Source: Marivita hallyeonensis (GTDB lineage: Bacteria; Pseudomonadota; Alphaproteobacteria; Rhodobacterales; Rhodobacteraceae). Taken from it: a stretch of DNA of 64,000 bases. Below the pieces are notes generated by a model. It saw only the letters and a program-made list of their open reading frames with translations. It had not been told where the DNA came from and did not search any database. Shown piece by piece: positions 16,191 to 25,561 of this stretch (position 1 is its first letter; each line of letters starts with the position of its first letter). Position numbers and translations under genes: made by a program. Location: contig NZ_FQXC01000001.1 in assembly GCF_900129875.1 (NCBI RefSeq), forward strand, positions 372,001-436,000, given 5' to 3'.

Positions 16191-17000
16191 TCACGCTTGG
16201 AGCGTTTCCGTAGACGAGAAGAACATCGCCTGGCTGACTGCAGACCGCACCTGATCTTCTGTGTACGGCTTGGCAATCAAGAACGCCGGTTCGGCGCCTT
16301 CACCTGTCAACAGACGCTCCGGGAATGCCGTGATGAAGATCACAGGGATGTCCTCGTCCTGACTCAGAATTTTGGACACTGCGTCAATACCACTGGAGTT
16401 ATCAGCGAGTTGAATGTCGGACAGGATCAAGTCAGGCTTTTCTTTCGAGAACTGTTGCAGCGCACCTTCTTCGGTCCGGGCAACAGCGGTGACGCGATGA
16501 CCCATCTCGTTCACGATGCTTTCAAGGTCCATGGCGATGATGGCCTCGTCTTCGATGATCAGAACTTTGCCGGACAGGGATTTTGACATCTCCTTGTAAG
16601 CCAGATCGACCAAGGCGCGCGCATCGTCTTCGGACTGGTTCAGGACGTATCCGACCTCTGCGAAAGACAGCTCTTCAATTGTGTGCAGCAAAAGCGCTTC
16701 ACGCGTGTCACGGGTGAGCCGGGACAGATGCGCCTGTGCCTTGGCGGCAAGCCCCATCTCATCATCCGAAAACGCCCCGCCGGTGCTGGACCAGATCGTT
16801 TGGAACACTTTGAACAAGGCAACCTTCGGCGCCACGGTGCGATCAAAGGCATCGAAATCGCTCAGGATTGCTTCAAGCGTTGTCGCTGCGTAGTGGTCAC
16901 CTTTGGATTGGGACCCGGTCAAAGCCCGGGCGTAGCGCCGCAAAAAAGGAAGGTTCTCACCAATTTTCTCGGTGACTTCAGTTGCGGAGGATGTCGTCAT
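16191..17000 (-). CDS. phyR: PhyR, general stress response anti-anti-sigma response regulator
   Basis: 269 residues. Residues about 10-130 are an ECF-sigma-like mimic domain (ENLPFLRRYARALTGSQSKGDHYAATTLEAIL; sigma4-like LLLHTIEELSFAEVGYVLNQSEDDARALV). Residues about 140-260 form a receiver (LIIEDEAIIAMDLESIV, phospho-acceptor Asp in LILSDIQLADNSSGIDAV, IAKPY). When phosphorylated, PhyR binds NepR and frees EcfG (family knowledge). The start at 17000 has GGGAAG upstream; the in-frame ATG at 17015 lacks a ribosome site. Divergent from nepR-ecfG, with a perfect EcfG promoter of its own, so positive feedback is expected. Confidence 0.95.
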   Translation of the reverse strand: MTTSSATEVTEKIGENLPFLRRYARALTGSQSKGDHYAATTLEAILSDFDAFDRTVAPKVALFKVFQTIWSSTGGAFSDDEMGLAAKAQAHLSRLTRDTREALLLHTIEELSFAEVGYVLNQSEDDARALVDLAYKEMSKSLSGKVLIIEDEAIIAMDLESIVNEMGHRVTAVARTEEGALQQFSKEKPDLILSDIQLADNSSGIDAVSKILSQDEDIPVIFITAFPERLLTGEGAEPAFLIAKPYTEDQVRSAVSQAMFFSSTETLQA

Positions 17001-17032
17001 GGTCTCGCTTCCCATATTTTTTTGTCAATTTG

Positions 17033-17057
17033 GGAACCAAACGCGTTCAATCGCATT
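17033..17057 (+). promoter_or_regulatory. Candidate EcfG-type promoter of nepR-ecfG, interlocked with the phyR promoter
   Basis: Plus strand GGAAC (17033-17037), 16-nt spacer, CATT (17054-17057), one base off CGTT. It overlaps the phyR promoter almost symmetrically, so the two cannot easily be occupied at once. Confidence 0.6.
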
Positions 17058-17064
17058 AGGTTCC
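17040..17064 (-). promoter_or_regulatory. EcfG-type promoter of phyR
   Basis: Minus strand GGAAC (17064-17060), 16-nt spacer, CGTT (17043-17040). A full consensus match with a leader of about 33 nt. Confidence 0.85.
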
Positions 17065-17095
17065 AGCAAAAGACACAAATCTGTATGAAGCCGAA

Positions 17096-17278
17096 ATGAC
17101 CCAGACACCAAAAAATTCAAGAGCAGAGCGCGAGATCAATGACAATCTCAAGCGCGCTTACGACGACGTCATTCAACAGCCTGTGCCGGATCGGTTTACG
17201 GATCTTTTGGCGCAATTGAAACAGGCCGAGGCCGAGAAGGCGCCGCAAAATGCGCGAGGTGACAATGCAGACCAGTGA
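17096..17278 (+). CDS. nepR: NepR anti-sigma factor
   Basis: 60 residues. The central two-helix motif INDNLKRAYDDVIQQPVPDRFTDLLAQLKQ matches the NepR family, in which the helices wrap around EcfG or PhyR. The flanks are short and polar. It sits between phyR (divergent) and ecfG, whose start lies inside its 3' end by 14 nt. In unstressed cells it should hold EcfG inactive in the cytoplasm; phospho-PhyR takes it away. Assigned from motif plus canonical gene order. Confidence 0.92.
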   Translation: MTQTPKNSRAEREINDNLKRAYDDVIQQPVPDRFTDLLAQLKQAEAEKAPQNARGDNADQ

Positions 17279-17819
17279 TCCCAGAGACGAATTGGTCGAG
17301 CACCTGGGCGCGATGCGGGCGTTTGCCATGAGTCTCACGCGCAACTCCGCACTGGCCGACGACATGGTGCAGGATGCCCTGGTCAAGGCTTGGACCAAGA
17401 TCGACACATTTCAGCCGGGTACAAACCTGAGGGCTTGGCTGTTTACGATCCTGCGCAATACCTACTATTCGCACCACCGCAAGGCGCGGCGCGAGGTGTC
17501 CGATACCGACGGGGCGTTCTCAGATCAGCTTGCTCAGAAACCCGACCATGACGGTCGCCTGCAGATGCGCGACTTCAACACAGCGTTTGCAGAACTGAAT
17601 GATGAACAGCGCGAAGCGCTGGTTCTCGTCGGGGCGGAAGGGTTTTCCTACGAGGAAGCGGCAGAAACCTGCGGCGTCGCGGTTGGAACGATCAAGAGCC
17701 GGGTGAACCGAGCGCGGGCACGTCTCGCGGAATTGATGGAATTGAATGAAGACGAAGCCCTTGAGATGACAGACAGCGTGACGACCGGCATCGTGTCGGC
17801 CCAGAAAAACGTGGCTTAA
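17265..17819 (+). CDS. ecfG: EcfG-type general stress sigma factor
   Basis: 184 residues. Sigma2 region at about 10-75 (HLGAMRAFAMSLTRNSALADDMVQDALVKAWTKIDTFQPG, LRAWLFTILRNTYYSHHRK) and sigma4 at about 105-160 (AELNDEQREALVLVGAEGFSYEEAAETCGVAVGTIKSRVNRARARL), then a C-terminal tail. It directs RNA polymerase to GGAAC/CGTT promoters. The start at 17265 (MQTSDP) is preceded by GAGGTGAC; the ATG at 17250 is less likely. It overlaps nepR, ensuring balanced synthesis with its inhibitor. At least five similar promoters stand in the surrounding 14 kb. Confidence 0.94.
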   Translation: MQTSDPRDELVEHLGAMRAFAMSLTRNSALADDMVQDALVKAWTKIDTFQPGTNLRAWLFTILRNTYYSHHRKARREVSDTDGAFSDQLAQKPDHDGRLQMRDFNTAFAELNDEQREALVLVGAEGFSYEEAAETCGVAVGTIKSRVNRARARLAELMELNEDEALEMTDSVTTGIVSAQKNVA

Positions 17820-17832
17820 GAGGCATTTGGCG

Positions 17833-19557
17833 ATGGATGTGGGTAACATCCTGCCTAAAGGTCTGATCTGGCGAATCCTTCTTCTGATGTCCCTGGCGCT
17901 TTTGCCGCTGGGGCTTATTTCGGTTTATCAGACCAAGGTAGTTGTCGACGAAGCGCAAGCTTTGGCGCGCGCTTCGCTTATGTCCAATACCCTGAAAGCA
18001 TCCTCGCGCGAACGCGAGGTGATCCAACAGGCGCGCGGTGCGGCACAAAGCTTGGCCGCCATTGTGCCGACGTTGGATACCGACGAATGCAGCGCGGCGC
18101 TCCGTAGCGTCACGGGTCAGAGCGATCTGTTCATCTTCGCAGGATACATTCAGTCGGACGGTATGATGGAATGCCTGTCCGTAGGCGAACCGACAGATTT
18201 GTCGGGCCAGCCGTCATTTGAGCAGGCGGTTGAACGGCAATCTGCGACGATCGACTTCAATCCCTCGGGGGCAATCACCGGCGCGCCGGTGGTGATCGTG
18301 TCTGAACCAGCCTTTGTTGACGGCGAACTTCAAGGTTTCGTCAGCCTGTCGATCCCGCTGCAGACTGCCAATGATCTCCTCCACGAACCGGGTGCCGACG
18401 GCGGTCTGAAAATGGCAGTCATCAATATCGACGGAGACATTGTCGCTGCAACCCGTGGGCTTGACGCAGCACCTGATTTTCTGCCTCGTAATACCCCGGT
18501 TGAAAGTCTGCTGTCCCGCGTGGGGGAAAGCTTTGCCGCAGTAGCTGGCAATGACGAAAACCGCGTCTTCGCCGTGGCTCCACTGATTGACGACAACGTG
18601 GCGTTGGTCGGCAGTTGGCCGTCGGACGCAGCCGTCTATGGAAACTCGGGCATCAGGGCACTGATCGCCGTGGTGTTCCCGGTTCTCATGTGGGTTGTTG
18701 GCTTGGCTGTTGCCGTCCTTGGGTTGCAGCGTCTCGTTCTGCGACACATCAAAAAGCTGAGATCTGCGATGCGCCAATTTGCGCTAGGCGACCGAAGCGC
18801 AGGGGAGCTTGCATTCGAGGATCCGCCCGAGGAATTCGAGGAGGCCCAACGCGCGTTCAATCGCATGGCCTTTCTGATCTCGGAATCCGACGCCCGGCAA
18901 GAGCAGGACCTGCGCGATAAGGAAGTGCTGCTCAAGGAGGTGCATCATCGAGTGAAGAACAATCTTCAACTCATCGCGTCGATCATGAACATGCAGATGC
19001 GCAATGCGAAATCAGTCGAGACCAAGTACATGCTGTCGAGCCTGCAACGTCGCGTGCGCGGTTTGGCGATGCTGCACCGGTCGCTCTACACCTCGGCAGA
19101 GTTGACCACAGTCGATTCCCAGGAATTGATCCAGGCGGTTATCGATGATGTGAAAATGCTGTCGGTGGACAAGTCGATCCCCGTCGAGTCCGACCTTGAA
19201 AGCATGCCACTTTATCCCGATCAGGCCGTCCCGCTGTCGATGTTCGTGGCCGAAGCGCTCACCAACGCGTTCAAATACGCCAGTGCCGGGACCGAGTCTT
19301 CGCCCATTCAAATCTCGCTGAGGCGCGAGGGCGAAATGGATGTGCACCTTCGGATTTCCAACCAGATCGTCGAAGCGCGATTGGACGAAGAGACCGAGGA
19401 TATCGGCGATGGACTGGGGGGGCGGTTGATGGTCGCCTTCGCGAGCCAGCTTGATGGTGAAACCCACCACAACGAAACAGCCGAGTCCTATGATCTGCAT
19501 CTGAAGTTCAAGCTTCAGGATTTTTCTTCCACACGGCAAAATGATGAAGCCGCCTGA
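17833..19557 (+). CDS. Membrane sensor histidine kinase, HisKA_2 type, probable PhyR kinase
   Basis: 574 residues. TM1 at about 12-32 and TM2 at about 275-297 enclose a periplasmic sensor of about 240 residues with a conserved-looking Cys pair (DTDECSAALRSV, DGMMECLSV). A HAMP-like linker follows. The kinase core starts with VLLKEVHHRVKNNLQLIASI, the HisKA_2 phospho-His box (HHRVKNN), and continues to an ATP-binding domain (FVAEALTNAFKYA, GDGLGGRLMVAFASQL). HisKA_2/HWE kinases feed PhyR in Alphaproteobacteria (family knowledge). Location directly after ecfG makes it the likely PhyK. It ends 17 nt inside the PLD gene. Confidence 0.88.
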   Translation: MDVGNILPKGLIWRILLLMSLALLPLGLISVYQTKVVVDEAQALARASLMSNTLKASSREREVIQQARGAAQSLAAIVPTLDTDECSAALRSVTGQSDLFIFAGYIQSDGMMECLSVGEPTDLSGQPSFEQAVERQSATIDFNPSGAITGAPVVIVSEPAFVDGELQGFVSLSIPLQTANDLLHEPGADGGLKMAVINIDGDIVAATRGLDAAPDFLPRNTPVESLLSRVGESFAAVAGNDENRVFAVAPLIDDNVALVGSWPSDAAVYGNSGIRALIAVVFPVLMWVVGLAVAVLGLQRLVLRHIKKLRSAMRQFALGDRSAGELAFEDPPEEFEEAQRAFNRMAFLISESDARQEQDLRDKEVLLKEVHHRVKNNLQLIASIMNMQMRNAKSVETKYMLSSLQRRVRGLAMLHRSLYTSAELTTVDSQELIQAVIDDVKMLSVDKSIPVESDLESMPLYPDQAVPLSMFVAEALTNAFKYASAGTESSPIQISLRREGEMDVHLRISNQIVEARLDEETEDIGDGLGGRLMVAFASQLDGETHHNETAESYDLHLKFKLQDFSSTRQNDEAA

Positions 19558-21022
19558 TTTCGATGTCTTCATCACGGCCGAGGAAGCCTGGCCGGCTTTC
19601 GAACGGGCCGTGTTGTCAGCTGAAGAAGAGATCATCTGCGGGTTTCGCATCTTCGACATGACAACGCGGTTGCGCAGTGCCGAGGCCAAGGAGGTCGGCG
19701 AAGACTGGTTCGATCTTTTGGCCTTCGTTCTGCGCAAAGGTGTCAAATTCACGCTCATCGTGAGTGACTTTGATCCCGTGATGGCAACCGAATTGCACGA
19801 GACGACCTGGCGTACTGTCAGACAGGGTGCCGCGCTTGCCGAATTGTCAGGGGTTTCGAAAGATCAGGTCGACGTCCGCGCGGCCATGCATGCGGCGCGC
19901 GCCGGGTGGGTCCCGAAACTTGGGTTTTTACCTGCGGTGGTTCTGCGCAAGTGGCGAAAGCTGCGCGGGTTGGATGACGCGCGCAGGACGCGCCAGGCAG
20001 TTGGTCTGAGCAGCGAGGGCCTACCAGAGCTGCACACGGTCACGCATCATCAGAAACTGGCCGTGATCGATGGCGAAACGGTGTACATTGGCGGGCTGGA
20101 TCTGAATGAGCGTCGGTTTGATACGAAGGACCACTCACAAGCCCCCAAGGACACGTGGTCGGACGTTCAGATCATCATTCGGGGTGACGTCGCTGCCGAC
20201 GCCAGAACGCATCTTTTGACGTTCGAGGATGTCACTGCCGGGAAATGTGCTGTGCCAAAGCTCCGGCACCTGAAGCGCACACTTTCGCGCCCGCGGCGCT
20301 TTCAAGTGCCGTTCCTGTCGCCCGATACCGTGTTGACAGAGATCGAAGACGCACATCTCGCCGCGTTTCGCGCGGCGCGGCACGTGATCTACATTGAAAC
20401 GCAGTTCCTGCGGTCAAGTGCTATCACTAAGGGGCTGGTCGCGGCGGGACAGGCGAACAGCGATCTGACGGTAATCATCGTCCTCCCTGCGCTGCCCGAA
20501 GCGGTGGCGTTTGAAGAGGAAATCAGCCTCGATGCCAAATACGGCCTGTCCCTTCAGGAGCAATCCGTCTCAGCGCTCAGGGATGCGTTTGGGGACCGCC
20601 TGTTGCTCGTTTCACCGGTGCAACCCATTCTCGCTGCGCGAGAGAGCAAGGCCACGCTGGCGGGGTCGCCGATTGTCTACGTGCACAACAAGGTCTTGGT
20701 CACCGATGACGCATATGGGCTTGTGGGCTCGGCTAATCTGAACGGCAGGTCCTTGCGTTGGGACACCGAAGTGGCCGTTGAAGTGACCGATCCGGCTCAG
20801 GTCGCGCATTTGCGGGGCAAACTGTTTTCGCATTGGTGGGGCGACGTTTTGCCAGAACGTGCGATGAAGCCCGAAACGATGTTCGATTGGTGGAACAACG
20901 AGGTTCGTCAGAATGCGGTTCGATCACCGAAAAACCGGAACGGATTGCTGGTTCCGTACGATCCAGAGAACCAAACGCACCATTCGCAACCACTCCCCGG
21001 CGTGACGGAAGACGTCGTATAG
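19541..21022 (+). CDS. Phospholipase D-like protein with two HKD motifs
   Basis: 493 residues. Two catalytic motifs are intact: HHQKLAVIDGETVYIGGLDL (first, near 170) and VHNKVLVTDDAYGLVGSANL (second, near 380). This is the layout of bacterial phospholipase D/cardiolipin synthase-like enzymes, but there is no N-terminal membrane helix, so it is probably cytoplasmic or peripheral. It acts on phosphodiester bonds of phospholipids; synthase versus hydrolase cannot be told apart. It begins inside the end of the kinase gene (17-nt overlap) without a strong ribosome site, which suggests translational coupling and membership of the GSR operon. Confidence 0.85.
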   Translation: MMKPPDFDVFITAEEAWPAFERAVLSAEEEIICGFRIFDMTTRLRSAEAKEVGEDWFDLLAFVLRKGVKFTLIVSDFDPVMATELHETTWRTVRQGAALAELSGVSKDQVDVRAAMHAARAGWVPKLGFLPAVVLRKWRKLRGLDDARRTRQAVGLSSEGLPELHTVTHHQKLAVIDGETVYIGGLDLNERRFDTKDHSQAPKDTWSDVQIIIRGDVAADARTHLLTFEDVTAGKCAVPKLRHLKRTLSRPRRFQVPFLSPDTVLTEIEDAHLAAFRAARHVIYIETQFLRSSAITKGLVAAGQANSDLTVIIVLPALPEAVAFEEEISLDAKYGLSLQEQSVSALRDAFGDRLLLVSPVQPILAARESKATLAGSPIVYVHNKVLVTDDAYGLVGSANLNGRSLRWDTEVAVEVTDPAQVAHLRGKLFSHWWGDVLPERAMKPETMFDWWNNEVRQNAVRSPKNRNGLLVPYDPENQTHHSQPLPGVTEDVV

Positions 21023-21047
21023 ATCACGGCGCACAGCGCACCAAATT

Positions 21048-21072
21048 GGAACAAATCAACGATCCGCTGGTT
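21048..21072 (+). promoter_or_regulatory. EcfG-type promoter for the YihY gene
   Basis: GGAAC (21048-21052), 16-nt spacer, GGTT (21069-21072), with the gene start at 21102 (leader about 23 nt). Confidence 0.72.
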
Positions 21073-21101
21073 CTTCTTCCTAATACGCTGAAAGGAACAC
21101 C

Positions 21102-22058
21102 ATGGGGCGTGGACGTACTGCCAAGACACCAATGCAGATCCCGGTACCGGGATTGATCGATGTCGCGATGCGCATCTGGCGCACACAGTCTCAGGAAAAC
21201 CTTGGCCTCTTGGCAGCCGGCATCGCCTTTTTCGGGCTGCTTTCGCTCTTTCCGGCAATCACGGCAGCCGTCGCCATTGCAGGTATGATCACTGATCCGG
21301 CCTTCATCGTCGCGACGTCCAATGACATTGGTGCGGTCTTGCCCGAAGCGGCGTCTGACATCATCCTCGGCCAGTTGGAGGAAGTCGTCGGATCAGATGG
21401 CCGGTCCCTTGGACTTGCCGCGCTTTTCGCTCTGTCTCTCGCGCTCTATTCGGCGTCGCGGGCGACGGGCAACTTCATCATTGGTCTCAATGTCATATAC
21501 GGAGAACGCGAGTCACGGGGGTTTGTTCGTCTGAAAGCGCTAACCCTTGCCATGACCCTCGCGATGATCGTGTTCTTCATTGCATCCTTTTCAATCGTTG
21601 CAGCAATTCCGGCAATTGCCGCCTTCTTTGCGCAGCTTCCACTGATTGCGGATATTCTGCTGCTGGTGCGGTGGCCCATTCTTTTCATCGTCGGCGCGAC
21701 AGGGATTGCCTTTCTCTACCGCTTCGGACCAGACCGCCGGTCGGCGAAATGGAGGTGGCTGACCCCGGGTGCTGTGCTCGCCTGTCTGCTATGGGTCGCG
21801 GGCAGCGCCGGATTTAGCTTCTACGTGCAGTCATTTGGCACCTACAATGAAACCTTCGGCGCGCTAGGCGGTGTGATCGTCCTTCTGACCTGGCTCTGGT
21901 TGTCCGCCTTTATCGTCCTTCTGGGGGCGACGATTGATGCAGAGCTTGAAGCTCAGACGCGGATTGATACGACCGTCGGGCCGGATCGCCCGATGGGCGA
22001 ACGCGGTGCCGTGAAAGCCGACGAACTGGGTGAGCCGCGGCACAGGCTGACGGCTTGA
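21102..22058 (+). CDS. YihY/BrkB family inner-membrane protein
   Basis: 318 residues with about six hydrophobic segments. The family-typical N-terminal part is ENLGLLAAGIAFFGLLSLFPAITAAVAIAGM; later come LALYSASRATGNFIIGLNVIYGERESRGF and the C-terminal TYNETFGALGGVIVLLTWLWLSAFIVLLGATIDAELE, both characteristic of YihY/BrkB. The molecular function of the family is not established. AAAGGAACACC precedes the ATG. It has its own EcfG-type promoter and converges on the ABC sugar operon with only 13 nt between stops. Confidence 0.9.
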   Translation: MGRGRTAKTPMQIPVPGLIDVAMRIWRTQSQENLGLLAAGIAFFGLLSLFPAITAAVAIAGMITDPAFIVATSNDIGAVLPEAASDIILGQLEEVVGSDGRSLGLAALFALSLALYSASRATGNFIIGLNVIYGERESRGFVRLKALTLAMTLAMIVFFIASFSIVAAIPAIAAFFAQLPLIADILLLVRWPILFIVGATGIAFLYRFGPDRRSAKWRWLTPGAVLACLLWVAGSAGFSFYVQSFGTYNETFGALGGVIVLLTWLWLSAFIVLLGATIDAELEAQTRIDTTVGPDRPMGERGAVKADELGEPRHRLTA

Positions 22059-22071
22059 AGATTGGAACGGG

Positions 22072-23087
<1,016 letters not shown>

Positions 23088-23088
<1 letters not shown>

Positions 23089-24344
23089 TAGGCCGCCCCC
23101 TTGGCTTGTTCATAATCTTGGCCCGCCCAAGTCAGCCAGATCGCTGCGGTCCATGTGAAATTCGCGCCGCCGCAAGGCGTCGCGTCGGTCGGGTCGAAGT
23201 ATTCGGAAAACCCGTTCTTCATGATCAGTTCCGCGGTCTCGCGTCGCAGGCGCACTTCAAGATCGGCGCGCCCCATGTCGCGAAAGCCGATGGCCAGCAG
23301 GGAATTCACGACCGGCCAGGTTGGTCCGCGCCAATAGCGGCGAGCATCAAAGATAGGGGCCTCGGGGTCAGCTGACGGGATGCCGTAAGGCACGGCATTC
23401 CAGACGCGCATCAATTGCGTGTCCAGTTCCGGTCGGGCGGCGTTGGCCAGATAGGCAAGGAAAGCCCCCGAGCCGAGAAATCTCGCGAATTTGCCGGTGC
23501 GCAGGTCCTTCGCGTCGTAGCCCTGCAGATCATCATTCCAGATCATCGGCAGGGCGGCGCGCAGTGTTGTCTCCCAACCCTCGATCTCGTCAGTGTCCTG
23601 ATCCAAAGCGTGCCCCAAAACCGCAAGGTCGTGATGCGCCCGCAGAAGGATGAACGTGATGCCCGGGTCGGCCATGAGAAACGGCCCTTCGCTGACGATG
23701 CGCTTCTGATCCCAGCCCACCGACTTTCCGAATTGGACCATGGCGAGGTATCGGTCGTACTCGGATTTCTTGGGGCGCATCGATGGATCAACATGGCCCG
23801 TGTCGCGTCGTGTGTAGTCGCCGACTTTGGACCCATCCACGTTGGCCATTCCAATGTCCCAGTCCGGGCAGTTATCACGGCCGCTTTCCCACGGGTGCAC
23901 AATCGCGGCCGGACCGTGTACACAACGCACCTCGTGCCACCAGCGGTGCCACTCCACGAGTTTTGGATAGACGGCGGCCAATCGATCTCGGCTCGCGTCG
24001 GGGTTCATTTCGTAAATCAATCGTACCAGCGTGGCGGCGACCGGAGGTTGCGAAATGCCCGACGTGGCAGGATCGCCGCCCGCAGACCACACATCCGGTC
24101 CCGGAAAGTACCCCGGGTCGGGATCATGGAAGATGATGTGCGGGACCATCCCATCGTCCCACTGGCTGGCGAGAAGCGTGTCGATCTCATCCCATGCGCG
24201 CGGCAGGTCAAAGGTGGCAAAGCCCCAAGCCGCGAACGCACTGTCCCAGTTCCACTGATATGGGTAGAGCCCGTGGGTCGGAAGCGTATAACCCCCCCGA
24301 TCATTCTGGCGCAGGATTTGCCGCGCCTGTTCGTGCAAGTCCAT
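23088..24344 (-). CDS. GH63-like (MGH1-type) glycoside hydrolase
   Basis: 418 residues, cytoplasmic (no signal peptide). An (alpha/alpha)6-barrel type protein with [22 protein letters not shown] near the N-terminus, [15 protein letters not shown], the central [12 protein letters not shown] and C-terminal [27 protein letters not shown] and WESGRDN are typical of the GH63 mannosylglycerate/glucosylglycerate hydrolase branch. It should hydrolyse an imported glycoside; mannosyl- or glucosylglycerate, both compatible solutes, are good candidates but sucrose- or trehalose-like substrates are not excluded. The start at 24344 has AAAGGA at good spacing; the ATG at 24350 (two residues longer) overlaps the permease stop. 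Confidence 0.78.
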
Positions 24345-24346
24345 CG

Positions 24347-25561
24347 TCATCCTTTCACTGATCCGGCCGTCAGTCCCTTGGTCATGAACCGCTCGAGTCC
24401 AAGGAACAGTGCCATGATGGGAACGGTCGCGATCACTGCCCCGGCCATGAGGTGCTGGCGCGGAATCTCGGACGAATTGAGAGACGCGATCCCGCGTGTC
24501 AGCGTGAATTTCGACGGATCATCCAGAAGCATGAAGGCAAGCAGGAACTCGTTCCAGGCAATCATGAAGACATAAAGCGACACCGACGCCAGTGCGGGAA
24601 GCGACAGGGGCAGGGTGATCTTCCAGATCACGGCCAATCTGGTCAGACCGTCCATCAGTCCCGCCTCTTCAACTTCGGAGGGCAGGCCGCGGAAGTATCC
24701 CTGCAACATGTAAAGCGCCACGGGAATGGTCGTGACGGGATAAATCATGACGATCCCCCAGAACGAATTGCGCAAACCCGTCATCGAAAAGGCGATGTAG
24801 ATCGGCAGAGCGAGAACGATCATCGGCACCATGTAGATGAGCAGGATGGACCGCGAAAAGGCCGCCTGACCACGAAAACGCAAGCGGGCCACTGCGTAGG
24901 CGCCGGGGATGGCGAAAGCGAGCGTGATGAAGACTGTCAGCACCGAGATGAAGAAGGAGTTCATCAGGTACGTGCCAAAGTTGAATTGCGTGAACAGCTC
25001 ATCATATGAGCGCAGAAGCTCGGTGCCTTTCGACAGGTCGATCGAGAAATCCAGCGGGTTCTGCATCAGCTCTGATTGGTTTTTCAGGCTGGTCATCACC
25101 ATGACGTAGAAAGGGATGAGCACGATGGCCGTGAAGAAGATGTAGCCAAATCCTGTCAGGAAGCGGATCACGGCGGCTTCGAATTCGTGGCGCGTCAGTT
25201 GACCCAGATGCACATCGGTAAGGATCTGACGGATCGACCAAACAAACAGCACCCCAACGGCAACCGCACACATGACCGTTGCCACCATGCCTGTTTCCGC
25301 GCCCCGCAGGATTGGCCCGTAGTCGGTGAGTGAGACACCGATCAAGGCTAACAGTACGCCCCATTGCGCGCCTTTGCTTTTCGGGCCAGCCATTTCTGCC
25401 GCGCCAATCGCGGCAATGGCACCCCAGAACAATGACCCACGGATCCACGGGCGGAACGGATCGCCCGTTGCAAAGGATAGCGCGACAGCGATCGTGACCG
25501 ACAGCACCACCATCCAGAGCGCGCCCAGAAGCGGTGCCGTGATATACCCTTTACGGATCAT
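24347..25561 (-). CDS. Carbohydrate ABC transporter permease, MalG type, with N-terminal membrane extension
   Basis: 404 residues, about 120 longer than a usual MalG-type permease. The C-terminal 270 residues hold the transport domain with EAA loop EVEEAGLMDGLTRLAVIWKITLPLSLPAL. The N-terminal 130 residues add about four hydrophobic segments (TAPLLGALWMVVLSVTIAVAL; GSLFWGAIAAIGAAEMAG; WGVLLALIGVSL; ATVMCAVAVGVLFVW) unknown in standard MalG. Similar extended forms occur in alpha-glucoside systems such as AglG. It pairs with the MalF-type permease and overlaps it by 4 nt. Confidence 0.88.
   Translation of the reverse strand: MIRKGYITAPLLGALWMVVLSVTIAVALSFATGDPFRPWIRGSLFWGAIAAIGAAEMAGPKSKGAQWGVLLALIGVSLTDYGPILRGAETGMVATVMCAVAVGVLFVWSIRQILTDVHLGQLTRHEFEAAVIRFLTGFGYIFFTAIVLIPFYVMVMTSLKNQSELMQNPLDFSIDLSKGTELLRSYDELFTQFNFGTYLMNSFFISVLTVFITLAFAIPGAYAVARLRFRGQAAFSRSILLIYMVPMIVLALPIYIAFSMTGLRNSFWGIVMIYPVTTIPVALYMLQGYFRGLPSEVEEAGLMDGLTRLAVIWKITLPLSLPALASVSLYVFMIAWNEFLLAFMLLDDPSKFTLTRGIASLNSSEIPRQHLMAGAVIATVPIMALFLGLERFMTKGLTAGSVKG

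Noticed and set aside
23415-24575. Plus-strand open frame of 386 codons opposite the GH63-like gene
   Set aside because: The minus-strand hydrolase has family motifs and operon overlaps on both sides.
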